Shown here: positions 58,537 to 64,000 of the stretch, in pieces
How positions within the stretch are numbered: position 1 is the first letter of the stretch
Layout of the letters: every line of letters starts with the position of its first letter
Assembly (NCBI GenBank): GCA_036345935.2
Contig: JADWOT020000004.1
Coordinates: forward strand, 8,328,734 to 8,392,733
From: Taenia hydatigena
Taxonomy: Eukaryota > Platyhelminthes > Cestoda > Cyclophyllidea > Taeniidae
Direction of reading: 5' to 3'
DNA: 64,000 nt
Made by a program: the position numbers and the translations under genes
The notes under the pieces: generated by a model
What the model saw: only the letters and a program-made list of their open reading frames with translations
The model's database searches: none
What the model was told of the DNA's origin: nothing

Positions 58537-58995
58537 TATGCGTTTGAGCGCCCTAGTGATTGACCGTCTGGCCCACTAGGTTCCCCTCTCCTTCCTCCTT
58601 ATCTATCTATCCATCTCTCCTTCCTTTTCCCCTTCTCTATTAGTTCTTCACGCGTTACTTGTTGAATGCGTTCAAATATAAGCATTGTTGTCTGTTCATT
58701 TCTTGGACGACTTTGAGTTAAGGGTTGCAATGATAGGCTAGTGCATTGTGAACGACAGTTGTCATGGCATTGAGCAGTCATGGTGGCGGATACACTCGCC
58801 GAGTGCGCGATGGTAATTGAAGACGACAGTCACTTCAGGAACGGTGATAGTTGCTAGCGCAGCAGAACAGTGAATGTCCATTCAGACCTTCAGGGAGTGT
58901 TCTGGCTTTAGGCTCGATCCTCGGACTTTTAAAAAGCCTTTTACGATTTTTCGTTGGTAATCGGAGATCTGCTGTGACAGTCGCGTGCTGCGTTT

Positions 58996-59740
58996 GTTAT
59001 GAGGAGCTCTTGAGGGAGACTGACGAGGTGATATCATTCTGAATGCGTTCGCATTGCCCTATGAATTCCCTTTTCTGTGCTGAACTGTAAAGATGTATTG
59101 TTACAGCTCCTCGTACCATCGTACAACCTAGCGTTTCATCTTTGCTGTTTCTAAGCAAGTCAGCGCTCACTACGAGCTGTCTCGCCATCTGGTAGTGTTG
59201 GCATTGTCTAACCACTGCAGAGATGGCGAACAGTTCACGGTCCCTTGCACTTTTTTGTCGCATTTTTTTGCCGAGGCTGATACTGGCGTAGGCGATGGTG
59301 TGTTCTCCTTATTTTTTGTCCCCTTGGGAAAGTGCATCGATTATGGCTACAGCACTAGCGTCTGCGTCCAGTGCGAAGGGTAGTGCGCCGGCCTCCAACT
59401 TTGGTAAGGCTTGGATCGGTGCTGAGCGCTTTTATTCTAGTTCATCTGGTGCTTTATGATGCTCAGTCTCTTACTTGAATTCCTTATTTGTCAGCTTTCC
59501 GATCGCTTTATGCAGGAGCTAGCTATCTTAGCCACTAAGAAAACGCCTGCAGTAGTTCGCCAAGTCAGTGAAACTGCGAAACTCTGTCTGGTTAGTTAGA
59601 GTTGATTAAGTGTTCACTTGCTTTGTACAGTCTTTAGGGACTGCCGTCTCGTCTGACGAAAAATCCACGCACCAGGAAGATTAAGCAGCGCTGAGGAAAG
59701 CGTCAATTCTTTGGATTCAAGTGCTCGACTCTTCTCAAGG
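58996..59740 (-). pseudogene. Old gypsy pol fragment, inverted Q copy
   Basis: Sister of 43,880-44,600, with the same stops and shifts in most places. A few positions are better preserved here, for example SARDRELFAISAVVRQCQHY. It therefore decayed mostly before the Q duplication. Confidence 0.75.
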
Positions 59741-62016
59741 TGACCGAATCGAAGCTCGAGACCGATGAGGTGGTGCTCTGCTCCCACTCTCTGCGTCAAA
59801 TTTTGTCAAGGTGAAATGATCCTGGGAGAAGCAGTTCAAGTCTCCCTCTCCCTCCCTCCCTCTTTCCCTTTCTTCATCTTTGTTTTTTCTGTTCCCTTAA
59901 CCTCATTATAACTCCCCATCTTCGTCTATTCTCTGCACATTAGAAGTTCACACTTGGCCCGTGCTCGGCACAGATCATGGCAGTTAAAGCGTTAAAGAGT
60001 AGGCAAGTTTATGGACTTCTTTTCATTCGGTTCCCCTTCCTCATTTACATTTTTTATTTATCGACTAAGTGTTGCCGCCCTTGTGAGGTTTGTGTCTTGT
60101 GTTCCCTATAAAAACAACATTGTTGACTGCCAACAGTAACGCAACCAACTTGTTTTTACGTCTTTCTTGCATGTGCACTCAGAATATTCAAGTTCTGAGC
60201 ATTGTGGTTGTGAACATTGACAGGAGTAATCTATCAGCTTTATTTTTTGCTAAAAGTAACCTTCAAATGCATTTTGACCCTTTTTTCATGTGGCCGATTA
60301 GTATTGGAACAGACGAGCCCGTTTGGGTGAGATCTGCAGTGTGCTCAAGGTCTTGCCAGGGACCATCATTCGCGGCCCTGTCACGCACACTGAGCACGTG
60401 AAGCGCAAGACCGTCACTGCATACACATAGTCTGTCTATGCCTTAAATTTGAGGACCATACTTCCCACTAAGGGGGCGTTGTAACCGGTGGGTGGATGCA
60501 GAGAGAGAGAGGGAGATTGTGGCGGATGTGTAAACGCCTTAACAGCCACTTTCAATATCACGTCGTACATTGCCTTCATCTTTGCTCATCCCACTGATGA
60601 GAGCAACAAGGCGGTGTGAGGAGGCACTGTAGGGTAGTTGAGGGAGATTTCGTGTTAATCGGCAAACCAGTGCTTAACCGTGTGTGCTGGAGATGTGCGA
60701 TTAATTGAGCTGGAGATGGGAACCCATCAGCTTGCTTCTGGCGTTTCAATATTCTCCCCTTTTGCCTCCTCTCTCCCTCTTTCTCCAAGTCGCATTAGTG
60801 GATATCTTTACTGCGCTCAAGTCACCGCCCTTGTGCGTCACATCTGCGTGCCAACATTTACAGCGATCTTAGGGAGAAGTAGTAGTGGACAGGAGAACGG
60901 ATGATTGATTACGCGAGTGGGTGGGTGGGTACTCGGCCGTGCAGATGGATAGTTGTCGACAGGTGGGGAGGATAGCGCGTATGAGGTCAGAGGTGACAAG
61001 TATAACACTGCTTTTGCACTCAGACATTGAGTTCTTCGTTGTCGACCTCCCCAGGCAAAAGAACACTGCAGACTGGATGTTGTGGAAAGCGGCTCTTTTC
61101 CAGCCATCTGGCTAAATAGTTGAAAAGCGCCTTCAGGCCGCAGTTTGTTCGTGTCATCCAAAACAAGTTCCCATCAGCGTACCTTTTCAAATGACAGACA
61201 GTTAGAATTGGTTAACAAATGGTCTACCCCATTTACTGGGAAAGAGTGAGGGAGCAATTGTGATGGTGGAGTTGGGGCACATGCTACTTGGCACATTTGA
61301 GTAGTACAGACCAGCATTAAGGGAATTGGGGAAGCGAAGGGCGAGTAGTGGTTGCAGCTACAGAACGCAAAGACCCTCATTCATCAAACAAGGGGTCTGC
61401 TTCGTGCTATCCGGGCCTTCATTTCCTTTAGTAGTCGTACCCTTCGCATTGGGCCTCGCTGCCATATCATACCTCAGCAGCACCGTCTTCCCTCATTCAC
61501 TCACAAAAACTCAAACTAGCACCCCTTCACTACACCTCCACCGCCACATTTCAGGTACTCCACTCCAAACCATTATTCCCGAATGGCTCAACACACCCAC
61601 ACAAAGACAATGAACACCACATGCATGCCAATAACAGCTCATTGAAATGAATTTATTGCGGAACACGAAAGGAAGAGAAATAAATCACAAGAAGAGAAAT
61701 ATCAAAATGCACCAACGTTTCGACAGGCAGAACCTCGTCCACTCCTTTGAAAGAGAACACCTAGCTGAAAGGCTTGAACACCAACACACGAATGCCGTAA
61801 TAAGGTGAGCAGCAGTAGTGAATGCAGACAGGAATCATCTCGTTCCTCATGTCAGATGCGAAGGAATAGATGCACTTGATTTGCACCACCTCAACGGTGC
61901 CTCACATACGAATCTGCGTCCACGCCACAAACTCGATGACATCCAAAGTAACCACGTGGCACCTGCAACCACGATCACACACTTCGGGATAGCGGGGACT
62001 CAAACACTGGCTGCCT

Positions 62017-64000
62017 ACGAATTAGTCGAAATCCAGCCAGATAACGATCTTACGAGGACAATCTTGACTAAACAACCAATCTCCCAAACGGCTATCAAAA
62101 ACTGCTGACGCACCACCCACCACTATCTACATCGCGTCTATGTGGCAGCCCAATATCCTACCCCAGCTCGGCAATACCCCAACCACCGGCTCACAGGCAG
62201 CCAAGTACAATCATACTGGCTCACTTTCAAACAACTTTGGGTTGGTCGTCAATAATTCTACCCCCACCACCTAGCCACTTAACGCCACACACCCACCAAC
62301 ATGTAACCAACTAGCCATCTTGGCTGTAGAAGTGGCGACAAATTTCTCCTCCAAGACATACATTAAAGCAGCCAGCGCCACCTTAACAGGTCTCGCTGAT
62401 TGGCGTCAAATTATGGAATGTGTAAACTTCAAGTAATCTCCTTCAACCATCGACCCCATGAAATACAAGCACTCTCCCGCGGGGCCGAAAGAAGGCCCTA
62501 GTGCAAAATACTGATGATCTAGCACTATCTGCTGGTAGTATGAAGGCCATCGATTCATCTACAAACCACAACTGCTGCAGCCCCTAAAATGCAACTTTAA
62601 ATTAGTAATCGACCTTTAAAGCCCTTGCGCCAACCATCACTTCACGTGCATATTCACCTATGCAAACGCTTAATAACACTTTAATTTCAACATCAAAACA
62701 GCTTCAGTGTCATCTCCCAATCCACCCTATCGCACTTAACTGCCTTGTTGCAAATAACGAGCCAGACGTTTCTGACACCATTCAAGTGCACATATCCCAC
62801 ACCACGTGCCACACTCTGGATAGCTTAGTTACCCTGCATCAACATCACGACTCAGATAAAAGACATTCACCATGGCCAATCACTCACAATGCCCGAAATT
62901 CTGCACAAGTAATGCAGGCGCGAGGTGAAAAAGACTTGAGATCTCCGGTGTACCCCATCCGAGGGAAAGACACCATCCAGAGATGGGCGCAAAGACTCAA
63001 TGTGTCCAGTTTTCGAAGTTGTGAGACAGCATAGGATAGGCAGTGAAGCCGATTATTTCATGTCGCCCACTGACAAAACCTACCCGTCAATGTTAGCATA
63101 TATTACGGTGCCCTGATTGCTCGCTAAAAGATTACGTTCCAGATTACCCCAATTCCGACAGTCTTTCGACAGTCAAGCGATTCTGTTCTACGACAAGTCT
63201 CTCAGACCAGAGCAGAGTCCTTCAATACACTCGACCGAGAATCCATCTTACTTGATTTCAGGCCGAGGCGAGTCCGATATCGCGATATGCGATTGTCAAA
63301 TCGCTTATCGCTCAGCATTCCTTTTGTCAGGGTCGCAAGGTAAAGTGGAAGCGGTTCTGCATAGAGTAACCTCTCCGGTTCTCATTTACAAATTGACCAA
63401 CACTTTACATCGGCAGAATTCAAGTCAATGTGATTGCGTACCTTGGGAGGTCCAACACCCAAAACACCAAGGATCGTACGTCAATGCTTTGTCAATTTCT
63501 AGAAGCACGCTGCAAAGAAACACAGTTGATGAGCCAAAACCAGCCTAGTGGAACATGCAGTGGCTCCAAATGACCAGTAATTTATTCTAAAAAACGAGGT
63601 CATGAGCACAATCAGAAAGAACGATGGTGAATCTACCCAGACTCGCAAACCTGTCATACACTTCCACAATGTTCTCCTTAAGCCAAAATCATTAACAATA
63701 AAACTAAGTACCCGCAAACTTAACACCCATTTACTCGACAAACAACAAAACTATGCGAGGAGCAGGGTCACGAACAGCAAAGTCGGTTAGCCACCCGATT
63801 CGTCGGATGGACAGCAAACTGATTCGCACCTAATGCAACTGGTTAACTACGCAACACTCGTCCACCGAGCCGTAATAGCACTCAATTTAGCAATGTATTC
63901 AAACAAAGGTGGGCAATTATTCGCACTAATCAACAGCCTACTTGATGTAAATCCAGCTATCTGCAAAAATTGATGTAATTCGAGAGGCACCCAAGCAAGT
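62017..64000. other. No supported gene
   Basis: Plus-strand frames at 62,660-63,034 and 63,117-63,548 are open (124 and 143 codons) but show no motif, splice support or second copy. No repeats of note. Confidence 0.45.

Larger units (their letters stand above)
55056..58929. other. Extra 3.9-kb block in the right Q arm
   Basis: Absent from the left arm. AT-rich at 55.4-56.9 kb. It contains a weak LINE-like frame (56,980-57,234), a hydrophobic plus-strand frame (57,849-58,223) and a helical minus-strand frame (58,228-58,579). I see no terminal repeats or target duplication at the ends. Whether it was inserted here or deleted from the left arm is undecided. Confidence 0.6.
54390..62016 (-). repeat. 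Q inverted repeat, right arm
   Basis: Matches the left arm in two blocks: 54,390-55,055 and about 58,930-62,016. The left arm joins these with about 20 bp. The outer end passes into unique sequence after AACACTGGCTGCCTACG. Confidence 0.9.

Noticed and set aside
62660..63548. Two consecutive plus-strand frames of 124 and 143 codons
   Set aside because: No recognised motif, no credible splice pair and no copy elsewhere in the window.

Overview
The window reads as non-coding-rich nuclear DNA of a eukaryote, most likely a metazoan. It has GT-AG introns (some only 39-49 nt), a Ty3/gypsy retrotransposon, long microsatellites, no operons and no long uninterrupted genes. A flatworm, possibly a cestode, is my best guess from the small introns and the RING-like exon style. 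That is inference only, because nothing here fixes the taxon.

The dominant feature is a mosaic of large segmental duplications in both orientations. Five modules recur. R1 occurs near 4.19-6.19, 11.46-13.85, 35.33-37.27, 40.15-41.40 (inverted) and 51.84-53.50 kb. R2 occurs at 6.59-8.96 and 32.12-34.58 kb (direct). R3 occurs at 20.24-22.79 and 28.68-31.56 kb (direct), with a partial inverted copy at 10.70-11.45 kb. The P inverted repeat pairs 14.69-19.10 kb with 47.37-53.65 kb. The Q inverted repeat pairs 41.61-45.35 kb with 54.39-62.02 kb and has about 3.9 kb of extra DNA in the right arm. The sub-module at 18.54-19.28 kb has another inverted copy at 34.58-35.33 kb. The assembly gap (49,738-50,116) falls in a polypurine tract whose sister sequence is present in the left P arm.

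An LTR retrotransposon sits at 37.27-40.15 kb: 5' LTR, gag, protease, RT and part of RNase H. Two in-frame stops, a frameshift and a solo LTR of the same family (inverted, flanked by a perfect 5-bp target duplication) break it. It is cut off where it meets an inverted R1 copy. Older pol fragments lie in both Q arms, and a second decayed solo LTR lies at 46.05-46.21 kb.

Gene-like content is sparse. The best candidate is a multi-exon plus-strand gene at 23,429-24,642 with a degenerate RING, a coiled-coil exon, a short exon and a 27-nt micro-exon, all in phase 0. Fragments resembling B-box and coiled-coil exons follow to 28.7 kb. Similar exon-like pieces lie inside R1, R2 and R3, suggesting that RBCC/TRIM-like gene pieces were spread by the duplications. 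A two-exon ORF (gene X) is open in both P arms, with the same 49-nt intron and length differences that are multiples of three. The first 4 kb and the last 2 kb contain nothing I can support as a gene.
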